Of a DNA stretch of 64,000 nucleotides, positions 1 to 11,850 are shown piece after piece (position 1 is the first letter of the stretch; every line of letters starts with the position of its first letter). Origin of the DNA: Laburnicola sp. R22_1. Its lineage: Eukaryota > Ascomycota > Dothideomycetes > Pleosporales > Didymosphaeriaceae. The notes beneath the pieces were generated by a model. That model worked only from the letters and a program-made list of their open reading frames with translations, made no database searches and was not told the DNA's origin. The stretch is from NCBI GenBank assembly GCA_014281115.1, contig JACONQ010000019.1, forward strand, positions 1,178,001 through 1,242,000, read 5' to 3'. Both the position numbers and the translations under genes were made by a program.

Positions 1-142
1 TGGTAAAGGGTATCATTTTGCGCCGTACACCGGATGCTTTCCCACTATGGTACAGAAACCTCTCCCAACTACCCGGCATTGGAGCCAACGCGGTGAAATA
101 TATGTAAATGTTATCGCGACTGTTGATGACGATAACGTTTCA

Positions 143-1387
143 TCAGTCGCTATCATCATCGCTGCCATACCCAACCAAAGGCCCCATAGCCGGCGCAGGC
201 TTCTTCGCCGTCGTACTTGCCGTGTACCCCTTCAACGCCGCAAGAGTTGAGCCTGAGAGGATCCCAGTATTCTGAGTCGCAGAAGCTTCCTGTTGTCCAG
301 ACGCCGTCGCGCCCTCATCCACCTCTCCATCCCACCCACCACCCTCAATCATCAACCTCTCATCCGGCGCCCCCACCTCCTTCGCCTGCTCCCACTCCGC
401 CTTCTCTTTGGCAAACCACACATCATCCGGCGCCTCATACCCCTGCAGCCCAAAAGTGCCCTCCATCTTCCTCCTCTTCTTCGCCTCGCCGCCATCACGC
501 CCTTCAATCTCCGCTACGTACGCCGCGGGCAGCGCTTTCCGGATCGCCTCCGCAGCCTGCTCTTCAATGCGCGCAGCCTCCCGCTTCTGCGCCGCAGGAT
601 TCGGATCCACAGTCGCCCAGCGCACATTCAGAATCTCGTTGTTGTCCAGCGACTGGTGCGCCATCGCCTCCTTGGCAAACTGCGAATTCGCCTCATTCAT
701 GTACGTGACGAACGCAACGCCACGCGCCGTGAGCACACGCGTGCGCTCAATCTGGCCCCATTCTTGGAAGTGGCGCGCAACAATCTCCTCAATGTCGTCT
801 GTGACGTGTATACGACCGATATACAGGGTGCGATTCTGCCTCTGAAACGTCCCCACGCCGCCCATATCGTCTCTATAATCGCTAAACTTGTCGCGCCCGA
901 AGCAATCCACATTGCTCGGGAAGAGGTCCGTCACGGTAGGTAGACGGTGCAGATACTCGCAGTCAACGCCCTTGGGGCACACGCCGCGCGCGAAGAAAAG
1001 GCAGAAGTAACTACCCGGCGTTTTATCCGCTTTTGTGTAGCCGCTGTCCTTGGCGACGTTGCAGCGGCCCTGCGCCGCCGTTTTGTTGAGGTACTTGTCC
1101 TCGCGGTCGCCGCCGCTCCATTTGTTGTACCATATGTTGAAGATTGTGCCTGTGGGTGGGGGCGCTTCGGTCTTGAAGGTCGCGGGGTCGACTTGCGGGC
1201 GGGCGGGGCGGCGTCTGCGACGGATGATCTTTTTGACGCGTTTGCCGTCTGCGTTGGTGGTGATGAGGGTCTGTTCGGCGGTGGTGGTGGCTGGGATGAG
1301 GTCCGTGGAGGTTGTTGAGGTGGCTTCGGTGAGGGAGAAGTCTGCGGTGGGCGCCGTTGTGGGCGGGGGTGATTGTACTTCGGCCAT
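143..1387 (-). CDS. CWC2: Pre-mRNA-splicing factor Cwc2 (RBM22-like), single exon
   Basis: A 414-residue protein in one open frame starting at an ATG in good context. In order: a polar Ser/Thr/Pro-rich N-terminus, a basic run of five arginines near residue 56, a CCCH zinc finger (C129, C137, C143, H147), and an RRM at about 187-260 with RNP2-like LYIGRI and RNP1-like RGVAFVTYM. The tail is acidic and ends in DDDSD. This order (Torus/zinc finger followed by RRM) is that of Cwc2, a component of the Prp19-associated complex that contacts U6 snRNA and the intron near the spliceosome active site in the nucleus; that role is family knowledge. Length fits fungal Cwc2. No intron is needed. It is the last host gene before the pogo transposon and is not RIP-damaged. 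Confidence 0.95.
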   Translation of the reverse strand: MAEVQSPPPTTAPTADFSLTEATSTTSTDLIPATTTAEQTLITTNADGKRVKKIIRRRRRPARPQVDPATFKTEAPPPTGTIFNIWYNKWSGGDREDKYLNKTAAQGRCNVAKDSGYTKADKTPGSYFCLFFARGVCPKGVDCEYLHRLPTVTDLFPSNVDCFGRDKFSDYRDDMGGVGTFQRQNRTLYIGRIHVTDDIEEIVARHFQEWGQIERTRVLTARGVAFVTYMNEANSQFAKEAMAHQSLDNNEILNVRWATVDPNPAAQKREAARIEEQAAEAIRKALPAAYVAEIEGRDGGEAKKRRKMEGTFGLQGYEAPDDVWFAKEKAEWEQAKEVGAPDERLMIEGGGWDGEVDEGATASGQQEASATQNTGILSGSTLAALKGYTASTTAKKPAPAMGPLVGYGSDDDSD

Positions 1388-2192
1388 GGTGTGGGGATGT
1401 GAGGTGCTGTTGGCGGCGATGAGGTTGGGTGTTGGTTATGAACTTTTGGGATTGCGGATGCGCTAACGGGTAGCGCGGTATTTCTTCGGTTGAGGGTCTA
1501 GCACGTGATGTATTCAACCCGGGCCTGGGACCTCGTTGTCAAAAACTCAGTGTTTTGAGAAGTTTCTACATTAACAGGAAGAAGAACGGCGACTAAATTT
1601 ACCGATTCCCGTGTTCCAATACTATGGCGAGCTTAATCTTAGTACTTGAGCAACCTTTCGTAGCCCCCGGGCATTTCCCAGTCACGGGAACTATGGTAAA
1701 CCGTGGACTAACCAGTTGAACTCGATGATTGGAAATGTTCTAGTAATTACTAACTCTCGCAGAGTGACCAACAGCAGTTGTGAATTACTCAATTAGGTGG
1801 CGTCGATGGAGCAACCCCATATACTCTCACCTCGGAGTAGAAATGTTCATACGACGCAGTAGGCCCTCTATATCATGATTGCTCATCTTAATCTCCTCCG
1901 AGTCTTATTAAGTTAGGCGATTGTCACACACGTTTAATAATTATCATGAAGAATACTTCGCGCACGTTCCGTACACAGTATAACGCTGTAAGAGAAAGCT
2001 ATAGGTGTGCTAAAAAACGCTATAAATTAAGGTAAAGTAATAAGACTAGTTTAGCAACTATTTAGGGATAGAGTATATATAAATTAGCTAGCCCCTTATA
2101 GAGTTAATTACAAGCTATACTATAGTCTATAGGTACTAAAGTTAACAATAATAACGTAACGCAGTTGCCTGTGCATAAAGTATAAAAATCTA
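1388..2192. other. Intergenic spacer, promoter side of CWC2
   Basis: No supported gene. The first 600 bases have ordinary base composition and must hold the CWC2 promoter and 5' leader. From about 1980 onward the sequence becomes AT-rich with many TA steps, the start of the AT-rich block. I see no clear motif in it. Confidence 0.6.
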
Positions 2193-2194
2193 TA

Positions 2195-2252
2195 ACGTAC
2201 TTTGCACTCGAGTCGGACACTCCATCGAGTCGGACACTTTGCCAAGACCCCA
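2195..2252. repeat. Left terminal inverted repeat of pogo copy 1
   Basis: 58 bp from ACGTACTTTG to AAGACCCCA. It matches the reverse complement of 4007-4064 with only a few changes, all in the middle. The duplicated CGAGTCGGACACT inside it could be a pair of transposase-binding sites (inference). Confidence 0.92.
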
Positions 2253-2322
2253 CCAAGTTCTGTACTATTCACGATAGTATAGAGTCAACATGAACTATTT
2301 TCAATAGTCTAAATAGGCTAAA

Positions 2323-3974
2323 CTATTCAGAATCTACTTCTATAAGCTGCCTACAGGTTTTTTTATTGTGCCCAGGCTTGCCGCAGCGTCCACAGCGCCG
2401 TTGAGCGGATTCGCCTCCATCAGTGCGCACCCTCTTCTTTGCCTTCTTGCCATCACTACGCACCCCAAAGTCCTTTAGAGTAGCCAGTCGCTGGCCCTCT
2501 TCAACTGTAAGGACTCCTTCTTGCTGCAATCGCTTTCTTTTATATGATTTACGTCGTGTGGCGGCCTCATTGGCAGCTTGAAGTTCGGCGTTGCGTTTGG
2601 TCATCAACACCAAAGAATGCCCCATCAGCTCGGCGCCTTTGACGAGCTTTTCCACCGCCTCAACCATATAAGTTGGGGAACTATCCACATGCCTTTGAAT
2701 CCTCTGCTTAACTAGCGTCGATTGCGACCCAAGTTCTGTACTATTTCGCGGAGTTTGCGACTCCCATGTACTATCGCGAATAGTACAAAGTGGAGGCGTA
2801 CGCAGGCGGACGTCAAGCTGCGATATCACAGCTTCTAGGTTGTGGGGCACTAGGCCAGCACCTCGAAAGCCTCCTTTGATATTACTTTCAGTAAACGAAG
2901 CCTTAAAAGCAGCAATAAAGCAAGGCAGGAACTCGATTTTAGTGATGTGCGTGATGTGGTTGCGCATCAAATCCTCAGCTTGGCGCCCATACGCCTTTTT
3001 AAAGGCGCGAAACAGCCCACATCAAGTGGCTGCAAGAGGTGCGACGAATGCGAGGGCATACAGAGAGTAACAATATTGCTCTTCTTGCAGTAATCCTGGA
3101 ATTCAAGCGAGTTGTGACTTTCGTGGCCATCGATAATGAGCAAACGTGCTCCACCAGTAGTACGCCTCTTTGTATGCTCATCAAAGTGCTTCAGCCATTG
3201 CAGACCAAGCTTATTTGTCGTCCAGCCGTTCTCAGAGACTGCAATAACCTAATCATGAGGTAGATCCTTCTCCTTATACCAGGCGGAGAGGTGGTGCTTG
3301 CCCCCGAAGATAATGAAGGGTGGGATCCACCAACCCATCGCGTTAATGCCTTGGATGACTGTTGTCCACTCCCTATTGCCCTGCTGCACCTGCTTTGGCC
3401 GTCCTCGACGCTCAGAGCCTATGACTACTACTCCAGTCGATATCATGCCCATTATGAAGCCTGCTTCATCAAAATTGTAGGTGTCCTCGTCTAGGATACT
3501 ATGTTTGGCCTTCATGTTCTCTACAAGCTGGAACTAGTCTTGTATCACCTCAGGATCCTCCTGGAGAGCTCTCTTATAGTCGTACTTTTGATTGAACTTG
3601 ACTTTAAGCTCTGGCTGGCGCTTAACAAAGTTATAAGGCCACCTCTGGCCAACTGGCTTGTAGTGGCGTGTAGCTAGTAAAGAATCAGCCATATCTTTTA
3701 TAGCATCGAGCCGAGGCGGAAATCCTCGCGCGTCTAGGTCGAGTATATGCTCCACAATCGCCTGCTCCTCTCTTATAGTAAGTCTTATTTTGTTAGGTGC
3801 GCAGTCGCGTCTAAACGTCTTTCCAGCGCGTTGGTTGCTAAGTGTACTTTAAGAGACGTTATAGAGGGCTGCAGCGCGTTGCTAAGAGAGTGTCGCGTCT
3901 TGTTTAATAGCCTAGATCGCAAGCTATATACGCGCTTCTTTTAACGCCAGTGGTTTGTTGTGTGGTTGAGGCAT
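2323..3974 (-). pseudogene. Pogo-type DDE_1 transposase, inactivated
   Basis: Read from ATG 3974-3972 this encodes about 550 residues: an N-terminal psq/CENP-B type helix-turn-helix, a second CENP-B-like DNA-binding segment (3534-3755, with RGFPPR and NFVKRQPELK), the DDE_1 core with FDEAGF (about 3456-3476), IDGH (about 3121-3134) and PLDVGC (about 3013-3033), then a C-terminal zinc knuckle CGRCGKPGHNKKTC. These are the marks of Fot1/pogo transposases, which cut and paste at TA sites. Breaks: several in-frame TAG/TAA codons at positions where CAG/CAA (Gln) is expected, typical of RIP, and one single-base frame change in an A-run near 2997-3002. The part after the shift (2323-2970) is fully open. 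Confidence 0.9.
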
Positions 3975-4006
3975 CGCGTTGTACTATTGCTGATAGTACG
4001 TTTTAG

Positions 4007-4064
4007 TGGGGTCTTGGCAAAGTGATTAACTCGATGGAATGATCGACTCGAGTGCAAAGTACGT
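4007..4064. repeat. Right terminal inverted repeat of pogo copy 1
   Basis: Reverse complement of the left end, running from TGGGGTCTTGG to AAAGTACGT and followed by the TA duplication at 4065-4066. Confidence 0.92.
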
Positions 4065-4066
4065 TA

Positions 4067-5177
4067 ACTAGAAATTAAGTCTTTATCTATTCTTACATAA
4101 CTTTATCCTTACATAACTTTGTATAAGACCTTAAGATTATAATCTAATATAGCTATCCTTTACTCTAATAACGCTATTACTACTAGGTAGGTAGTTACAC
4201 GTCTATACGTATATAATAAGAAAGATAATAATAATAGAGATAGCTAGAATTAGTATAGTAAAGGTTAAACACCTTCTAATATTACTAATAATATAGTAGC
4301 ATAATATAAGTTATGTGGCAAATAGATTACCTTAGCTAGTTTGTCCTATAGCAATAATAACTATAGAACTATAGATTTTAACTTATGGCTTACTTTTTGC
4401 TAGTTTAGCTACCTTATACTTAGCTATATTAATAAGGGTTACTAAATATATTTTTAAAGATAGTAGAAAAGAATAGATAAAGATTATAAAAAGCTCTAAA
4501 AAATAATATAAGGCTATATAACCTAAAGAAGCTATAGTATAATTTCTAAAATAAGATTTATATAAAGTAGCTACTAAAGGTATTAGACATATATAAGTAT
4601 ATGCTTATACTATAGAATTTCTATAGAAAATAAGTAAAGTAAAGTTAACGCTAGAGAAGTATTTTAGAGATTAATAGGTTATTAGTAAAGAACAGTAAAA
4701 TATTATTTAGTGTTAAAAGTAAAAAGCGCGCGTAATTTATTATATACTATAGTAGTAGTAGAGTGTATATATAATAGATTATCTATTATCTAGTAAAGTA
4801 GTAGATAGGTAAGTAAGTTAGAGTATTATTATTATAAGTTTATTTGTTATCTTAAAAGCTAAGGGAGAAATATTAGTAAAATTTTAACACGCTCTAGTTC
4901 TAGAACTTAGCGCTTATACATAATATTATATAATATTATATTATATAGGCGCTAGTAACATAACAAAACAGTAATTAAACGTAGTAAGGCCACTTAAAAA
5001 CTAATAAGTAGAGGCAGTTTATTCTCCTATCTAGAAGAAACACATTTAATAATATATATATATATTTCTTTTAGCTATTTTTACTATAAGAAATATTAGT
5101 TAGCTATAGTAAAGCGTATATAACGCTTAGTTATTAGTTATATAACTTATTATATAATATTAATTATATTAGTTAGG
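4067..5177. other. AT-rich RIP-like sequence, unclassified
   Basis: About 1.1 kb between the pogo element and gypsy C1. It is strongly AT-rich, dense in TA and nearly devoid of CA/TG, with no open frame and no recognisable domain. Probably an older repeat degraded beyond recognition. Confidence 0.5.
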
Positions 5178-5182
5178 TGTAC

Positions 5183-5457
5183 TATAAGGACGGTACACGG
5201 CCTTATAGGGCAAACCGCTTAGAAATAGCTAGTATAGTTAAAAGAAATAACTAAATTAAGACTATACTAAGATAGGAGATAAGAAAGGAATCTAGGGGGC
5301 CCTTACTTATATAGTAGACAGTATAGGGCATAGGTCTATACTAACTACATACTAATACTAACTAAAAAAGGCGCCTTTTATAAGGTAAAAGGCGTTATTA
5401 GGTATAAAAAAAGATAATAATAAATAACTAGTAGGAAGGCAGGCACAAACTATTACA
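5183..5457 (-). repeat. C1 LTR, left copy (3' LTR in coding sense)
   Basis: 275 bp. It shares sub-type positions with the 30606-30881 copy that differ from C2 and C3 LTRs, for example the CAAACC stretch near its start and the GGCAGGCACAAAC stretch near its end. That pairing shows which LTRs belong to the same insertion. Confidence 0.88.
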
Positions 5458-6099
5458 TAACTCCCCATTTAAGGCTTAAAAATAGGAAGGAAAGTATATA
5501 AAAATAGAATGTTTTAGCAGATTTTTAATATAACTAGCACTATTTTAAGGCTAAAAAGGACTAGAATAGGGGTAATAGGCCCCTATAGTTCTAGCGGTAG
5601 CCTTAGTTTTTAATTTAGGTGCTATTTAGTAGAGATATTAAGAAAAGTAATTAAAAGTAAATTAGTGCTAAATTAGAAATTATATTTTAGTGTTTAGTAT
5701 TTTGCTAATAGAGCGTATTCTTAGCTCTAATACTCTATAAAAATATAGTTAGCTAAATTTTTCTAGTTAATTTATTGCGGGCTAGTGCAATTATATTATA
5801 TAAGATTTTCTAGTACTATAAAAGAGTATTATAAAAATATATTAACCTAACTATATAGTTTTTAATTAGGATAGGGCAGCTTCTAAAGCTATAGGGACTA
5901 CTAGTAGTAGTAGGGACATCTAGGAATAAAGGGGCTGTTAGGGAGTAAAAGTACTAAAAAGTAATAAGTATCTAGTTATACGCATAAGCCTAAAGGCGTA
6001 TAGATATTAAAAAGTAATAGGTACCTAGCTAAGCACACCTAATATAGCGCTTTAATTCTATCTTTATAGGCATATTATCTTTAGAAATAAGCTTTAGAA

Positions 6100-9000
6100 A
6101 GGTGTCTTAGAGAGCGGCGTTTAGCTAAATAGGTAACTATTTTAGTAGACTAGCTTACTTAAGGTACTCTTAATAGTAAGCTTTAATTAGTAGGGGAAAG
6201 TTAATAAAGTTATTAGTAGGATAGTAGATTAGATCTAAGTTATACTCTTTCTATACTGCCTAGTACTTTAGTATTCTATAGTCTACTTTACTATTAAGGA
6301 TATAAGAAACTAGCTACTTAGAGACTCTATCTACCTTAATAGGTAGTTCTAGAAATTGTAATTAATCTAGTAAAGAATTATTTAAATCCTTTTAAAGTCT
6401 ATTAGCGTAAAACACTAGGTAAACTCTTATATATTATAGGAGTTTAAGTGAAAATAAGTAGCCTTTCTTACCTATAATTAGATATAGTCCTTTTATTTAA
6501 TAATCTAACTTAACTAATAGGCGTTTAGTAATAAATCTCTTTAGGATAATAAAAACCTAGTTCCTAATATTAAAATTAATAGCTTATCTGTGTTTATTAG
6601 CCTAGTCTAATTATATTTCCTAGGTAGTAAATATATTAGTGTAGGTAGTATTATAGATAAATTTATAGGCTTTAGCATAGGCTTTAACCTATATCTTAGC
6701 CTTTTCTAAAGTAATATTATCTAGAAATTTAGTAACTAGTTAGGTACGCTTACGCTAGTCCTAGTAAAAGTATAGCTAATACCTAAACTTAATTTTAAAA
6801 GGCGAAACTCTAGTACTATTATAGGGTAGTATTGCTTAGGCCTAGTTTATACTAGGTAGCAAATCTAATTAGTTATCTTAATAAAAGTTAATAAATAGAC
6901 GCAGACGCTAGTTAAGGTACTAATTTATAATCTTAGTTTAGCTATTAGTTTATAAATACTATACTATAAAAAGAAGTTACTTAATACCTATAAACTTATA
7001 TAAAGTAGCTAAGAAAGTAAAAATAAACTAGGGGCCGCAGTTAGAGATAATTAATTAAAGGGAGCTAAAGACTCTAAATATATACTAATAGTAGAGATTA
7101 GCGGCTTATTTAGCAATAACTATCTTATAGCAGAGCATAAAAACGGCACGCTTAGATAGGTAGTAATAAGATACTATTATATTATTATACCCTTTCTTAT
7201 CCTTAGGGAATTATTTAAAATTAATTAAGATATCTTACTAGACATTTTTAGAGATAGGAAGTAGGTGTAACAAGTCTAGCTTTTTATTTAGTAGGGGCTT
7301 ACTCTACTAGCAGTCTTTGCAATTAGAAATATATCTATTAATATTAGCATTTATACTCTTTTAGTAATATAACTAGCGTAAAAGCTAAAGAGTTTTTATA
7401 AATTTAGATAGGTAGTAACTTAATAAGTATATATTATTTAAATTAAATACGTCTAGAGAAACGCTATAGAGAGAACTACTAGGTAGTCTTTATAAAAAAG
7501 TAACCCTAAAAGAATAAGGGTAAAACCTAGTAATTCTAAATAGGCAGCTTTTTAAAGCAATTTAAGCACCTTATATATTTAATTAATATATAGTAGGCAA
7601 TTAATAAATATATAAGAATAGGCTCCTTTAGAGCTTATATTAACTTTTTCTTTTTTCTACTCTGCAATTATAATAGCTATAAGGGCTGCTTTAGCAGTAT
7701 CTAGTAGTTATAGGAGAAAAAACTAAGTATAAGCCTTTTAATTCTTCTCTTTTTATAACTTTAGCTTATTCTATTTCCTAAATAGCGTATTAGCTATAAT
7801 ATCTATAGTGCCTAGTTAGTACGTAATCTAACAATAGTATTTAGATAGCTTTTTAAACTAATAAGCTTACTAAAAAGAGAGCTTATATTTAGAGCTAAAG
7901 TATTTAAGGGCCTAATAATTAGTAATAATATTAAAGGGCTTAGTAGTTTAGAGGCTAATTAGTTATACTTTTTATTTTAAAAGGTCCTATTTAACTACTA
8001 GTATTTCCTTATTATAAATATTATAATTTAACTTAGTAGGCTTTAATAATTTAAAGTACTATACAACTAGGCGCTAGATACTATTAGATTATAGTTAACT
8101 AAAAGAGTCTATATTAACACTATTACTAGAGTTAGTTTCTATATAGATAATTTAAAATAGAGAGTACTATAAAACTAGGACGTTACTAGCTATAAGTTAC
8201 TTGGTAGCTTTAAAGGTAGTATGTTCCTAGTCTCTAAAAGTATAAAAGACACTATTTTTTAGCAGCTTAATTAGGGGGTAAATAACCTACCTATAGTAAG
8301 AAAGAAGTATTAGTAGTTATAGAAGCCTAAAAAGCTCTATAATACTTTAAGAGTTATAGGCTCTTTCTATTTCTAATCTATAGCAGTCTTTATAGGGTCC
8401 TTATAAATTCCTTTAGTGTTAATAATATATTTTAAACATTTAGTTTCTATTATAGCAAATTTATATTTCTTAAGATTAACTTAGGGATTAGTATTCCTTA
8501 AGTAGAGTAGAATCTTATAAATATGTTCTTTGTATTCTAGAGGATTCTTAGAAAAAAATAAGAATGTTGTTAATATATATAATATAGAAATTATCTAGAC
8601 AATTGCCTAAAACACTATTAATAAATTGTTAAAAGATAGTAGGACTATTATAAAGACTAAAGCGTAAGATCCTATACTTATAATTTTTATACTAGGTTTA
8701 AAAGTAATTAGCGCTTTAGTTTTTAGAGTAAGCTAAATTTAGTAAAATACTTAGCAAATATTAAGCTTAGTAAAGAGTCTTGCTCTAGAGAGGCATATAA
8801 GTGTCTCCTTAATAAGTAAGATTACTATAATATTCTTTTTAGTAATAGTATTAAGCTAGTAGTAATTAACGCAAAAGTGCTAACCTTTATTTAACTTTTT
8901 AGTAAATAATACTAGTAAAGTAAAGCTAGCGTTACTAGGGATAATAAACCTATACTTAATATAGTTATTAATATAGGCTTTAAAGAGTTTAATGTACTTT

Positions 9001-9450
9001 AAAAATATACTATATAAAGGCAAAATAGTAAGTGTAAATTGGTCTTTAGTAAGGTTAATATAGTAATTAACGCCCTTTTAGTAAGGTAGGAGGGTATTAG
9101 AATCTAATTTTAAAAAATAGGTAGGCTCTACTCTAGCATATCCTAGCTAGGGGAGTGCTAGTTCTATTTTAATAAGTAAGTTAGCTTAGAACTTGTTTTC
9201 TAAGCTGTGCATCTCGCTCTTATAGTCCTTAATAAGTTTAGCTAGCTTATAGAGACTAGTATAACTAATAATTATATTAGACTTATAGCTACTATTTAAA
9301 GTAAAGGCTATAGCGCTTACTATATTAATATTAAAGCTAGTAGTGTATAATTATTTCTATATTAGCGCCTAAATAAGTTCTAAAAGATTAGCTAGATTCT
9401 ATAGGGCTAGTAGATCTACTAAATACAATTTATTATTTATTTTCTATAAG
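6100..9450 (-). pseudogene. C1 gypsy pol relic: RT, RNase H, integrase
   Basis: Minus-strand translation, ignoring stops, gives gypsy pol in the usual order. The reverse transcriptase box appears as YINNILIF around 8562-8580, corresponding to YIDDILIF with both Asp turned into Asn. RNase H shows IETNSS at about 8119-8140 (family ETDAS). Integrase lies at about 6480-7340 with SKP, LLHLLPIS, INFKQFPKDKKGYNNII and LSKRA, where the first catalytic Asp of IDF is Asn. The Asp-to-Asn and Gln-to-stop changes are what C-to-T/G-to-A mutation gives. It cannot encode a working enzyme. This region has no counterpart in C2 or C3. Confidence 0.8.
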
Positions 9451-9465
9451 TTTTTCTTCTATATT

Positions 9466-11562
9466 AGTAATTTAGTAGAGTAGAAGAGAGCTAACCTAAG
9501 TTATTCTAGCTAGGGTAATTCTAATTAAATAGTTAATTCCTATAAGAGCTGTCTAATCTATAGATTAGCTTCTTAAGTAGGATTATAGTCTCTAGGTCTA
9601 GGGCTAGAAGTAATACCTAGATTCTGCTATATAATTCCTAGGGGCTAGTCTTACTAGTAGCTTCCTTAGATAGTAAAAACAGAGTAACTAATAGGCAACT
9701 TATTATCTAATAGCTCTTTATTTAAGAAAGATAGCTCTATAGCCTCTACGGTACTATTTCTATTAAAGTTGTCCTTATAGCTTAGTTTCTAGTAAGCCTT
9801 TAAGTATATTTTAATAACTAAGATAGTAGGGTTAGGAACCTAGATAGAGATTTTCTTAGAGACGCTCTAGTTAGCTTTTAATAAGTAAGTCTTTTAGTAA
9901 ATATAGTTCTACTTTTTAAGTAGACTATTCTATTAAGTAGTATTATTCTAGTAGGAAGGGTTAGGTAGAGAGAAAGTCTATAGTAGAATAAGGTTGCTAA
10001 CAAAGGTTAGATTCTTATTATTTTTCTAATAAAGGCGGCAGTTCTAAGTATTAACTAGGCAGTTAGCTTACTTAAAAAATTTCCTACTAATAATAAAATT
10101 ATAGTCTCCTATATTATAGAAAATAAACTATATAGTAAGCTACGTTTATTAATATTAAGCTAGGCTATAAAATAGGTATCTACTTTTGCGCTTCTTTATC
10201 CTATAAAGTTCTTAAGGGGATTAGTGTCTTTAGGTAGAGACGTTTAGCTTTAAGCTATTTTTATACTATCTTTATATACTTTAAAGTAATAAGGTTATAA
10301 GCTCTAGTACTAGTATTTATTAAGGCTTATAACCTAAGAGCTAATCTTTAGAATATAATTTACACTAGTAGGACTAGTTAAAGGCCTCTAAATAGCTTAG
10401 GGACCCTTACTATCTTACTGTCTACAGGCAACAATTTTAGCTTAGTATCTATATTTTATAATTAGAACTATAGTTTATCTAGATTAATTAGTTTAGTAGC
10501 CCCTATATACGCTACTAGATTAGAGTAGTCTAGTAGTATATATTTAAGGTCTTATTATCTAATAAATTACCTACCTCTAAATTAGAGTAGTAGATAATAC
10601 TAAGTTTGTTTAAATTTAGATTATCTACTATATCTATAATTACTTATATAGCTATCTTCTTAGTGTAGGGGTAGTAGCGTAAGTATTTATTTCCTATTTT
10701 GTCATACTTAAAATAGGCGTAGTTTTAGATATACTACGACCTAGTCTAATTATAGAGAGTAGAGAAGGGAATAGTAGGTTAATTATTAGTAGTAGGTCTA
10801 AAGTAGAGTGCTAATTTAGTAGGGGCTGCGTATAAGAGCTATAATCTAAAGAATAATACTGATAAAGAAGTTCTTATATACGCCTAGAAAGGGATTATTA
10901 TATTATTATCTTAAAAAGTGTAGTTAGCTGCGGTTATTTAGCGTTTAATTACTAGATAGTTAATATTAGAATTTTCTATCTTTTACTAGAGTATTAAATT
11001 AAAACTTCTAGTTAACTTAAGTTTTAATTTATTCTTCTAGGTCTTTATATCTAGTTTACCCTTTCTAGCTAGGCTCTTAAAAGCCTATAGAAATATCTAG
11101 GTATCTATTCTATTAAAGAGGAAAAGCTTATAAAACTTTTTATATACCTATTAGAGAGTAAAGAAATTATAGTAAGTCTTTTTTAGAAATTTAAAAAGTG
11201 CTTTAGGTCTATAATCTTTTATAAGGGCCTAATTTATTTAACACTAATTTTGCGCTGCCTCTTAAAGCGCGCCTTTAAGACGGCTAAGGATAGCTTTTAT
11301 AAAGTTATTTTAATCTTCTTTATTATTATTGCCTTAGTAATAGTTTATATTTACGCAGATCTTATTATATATATTCTTTAGCTAATCTTTACTATTAGAA
11401 TACTATTAATCTTTACTATAGTATTTATTAATATTAAGTAGCTTTGCAAAGCGTTCTAGCTTAGATATACTAAATAGAGTAGCTAAAATATATCTACTCC
11501 AGAGTATATTAATCTAGGCGCTATTAGCAAGCTTAGTTTATATATATCCTAGGACTAGAAAG
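9466..11562 (-). pseudogene. C1 gypsy gag relic (part)
   Basis: Minus-strand sequence between the C2 insertion and the start of pol. A degraded zinc knuckle is visible at about 10,680-10,740, reading Y-F-x-Y-D-K-x-G-N with Cys replaced by Tyr/Phe and His by Asn, as G-to-A changes would do. The remainder of gag and the leader lie beyond C2 at 28,994-30,605. The same segment is present in C2 and C3, so gag was retained when pol was lost there. Confidence 0.6.
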
Positions 11563-11850
11563 TGTAAGGGCGGTACACAGCCTTATAGGGCTAACCTATT
11601 AAGGATAGCTAGAATAGTTAAAAGAGCTAGTTAAATTAATACTATTCTAAGATAGTAGATAAGAAAGAGATATACGAGACCCTTTCTTATATAGAGAGCA
11701 GTATAGGGCATAGGCCTATACTAGCTACACACTAATACTAACTAGAAAAGGCGCCTTTAGAAAGGTAAAAGGCGTAAATAGGGGGAAATAGAGTGTAAAA
11801 GAAAGGTAATATGGTGTGCTTAGTAAGAAGGCTAGTATAGAACTATTATA
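11563..11850 (-). repeat. C2 LTR, left copy (3' LTR in coding sense)
   Basis: 288 bp starting TGTAAGGGCGGTACACAGCC and ending ACTATTATA. It is followed by TAACCCCCCTTTT, the complement of the polypurine tract that primes plus-strand synthesis in this class. Confidence 0.9.

Larger units (their letters stand above)
2195..4064 (-). mobile_element. Pogo/Fot1-like Tc1-mariner transposon, copy 1
   Basis: An 1870-bp element bounded by 58-bp inverted repeats that both begin ACGTACTTTGCACTCGAGTC, and flanked by TA on each side (2193-2194 and 4065-4066), the target duplication expected for this superfamily. It carries one minus-strand transposase gene, now broken. Inside each end lies a 17-bp near-palindrome (2263-2279 and 3982-3998). 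The left TIR also holds a direct repeat CGAGTCGGACACT at 2209-2221 and 2226-2238; in the right TIR the matching bases are changed mostly by C-to-T or G-to-A. A second copy lies at 44957-46827. Confidence 0.93.

Noticed and set aside
3747..3944. 65-codon plus-strand frame, with a near-identical one at 46510-46707
   Set aside because: Antisense shadow of the pogo transposase N-terminus; the similarity between the two is explained by the two element copies.
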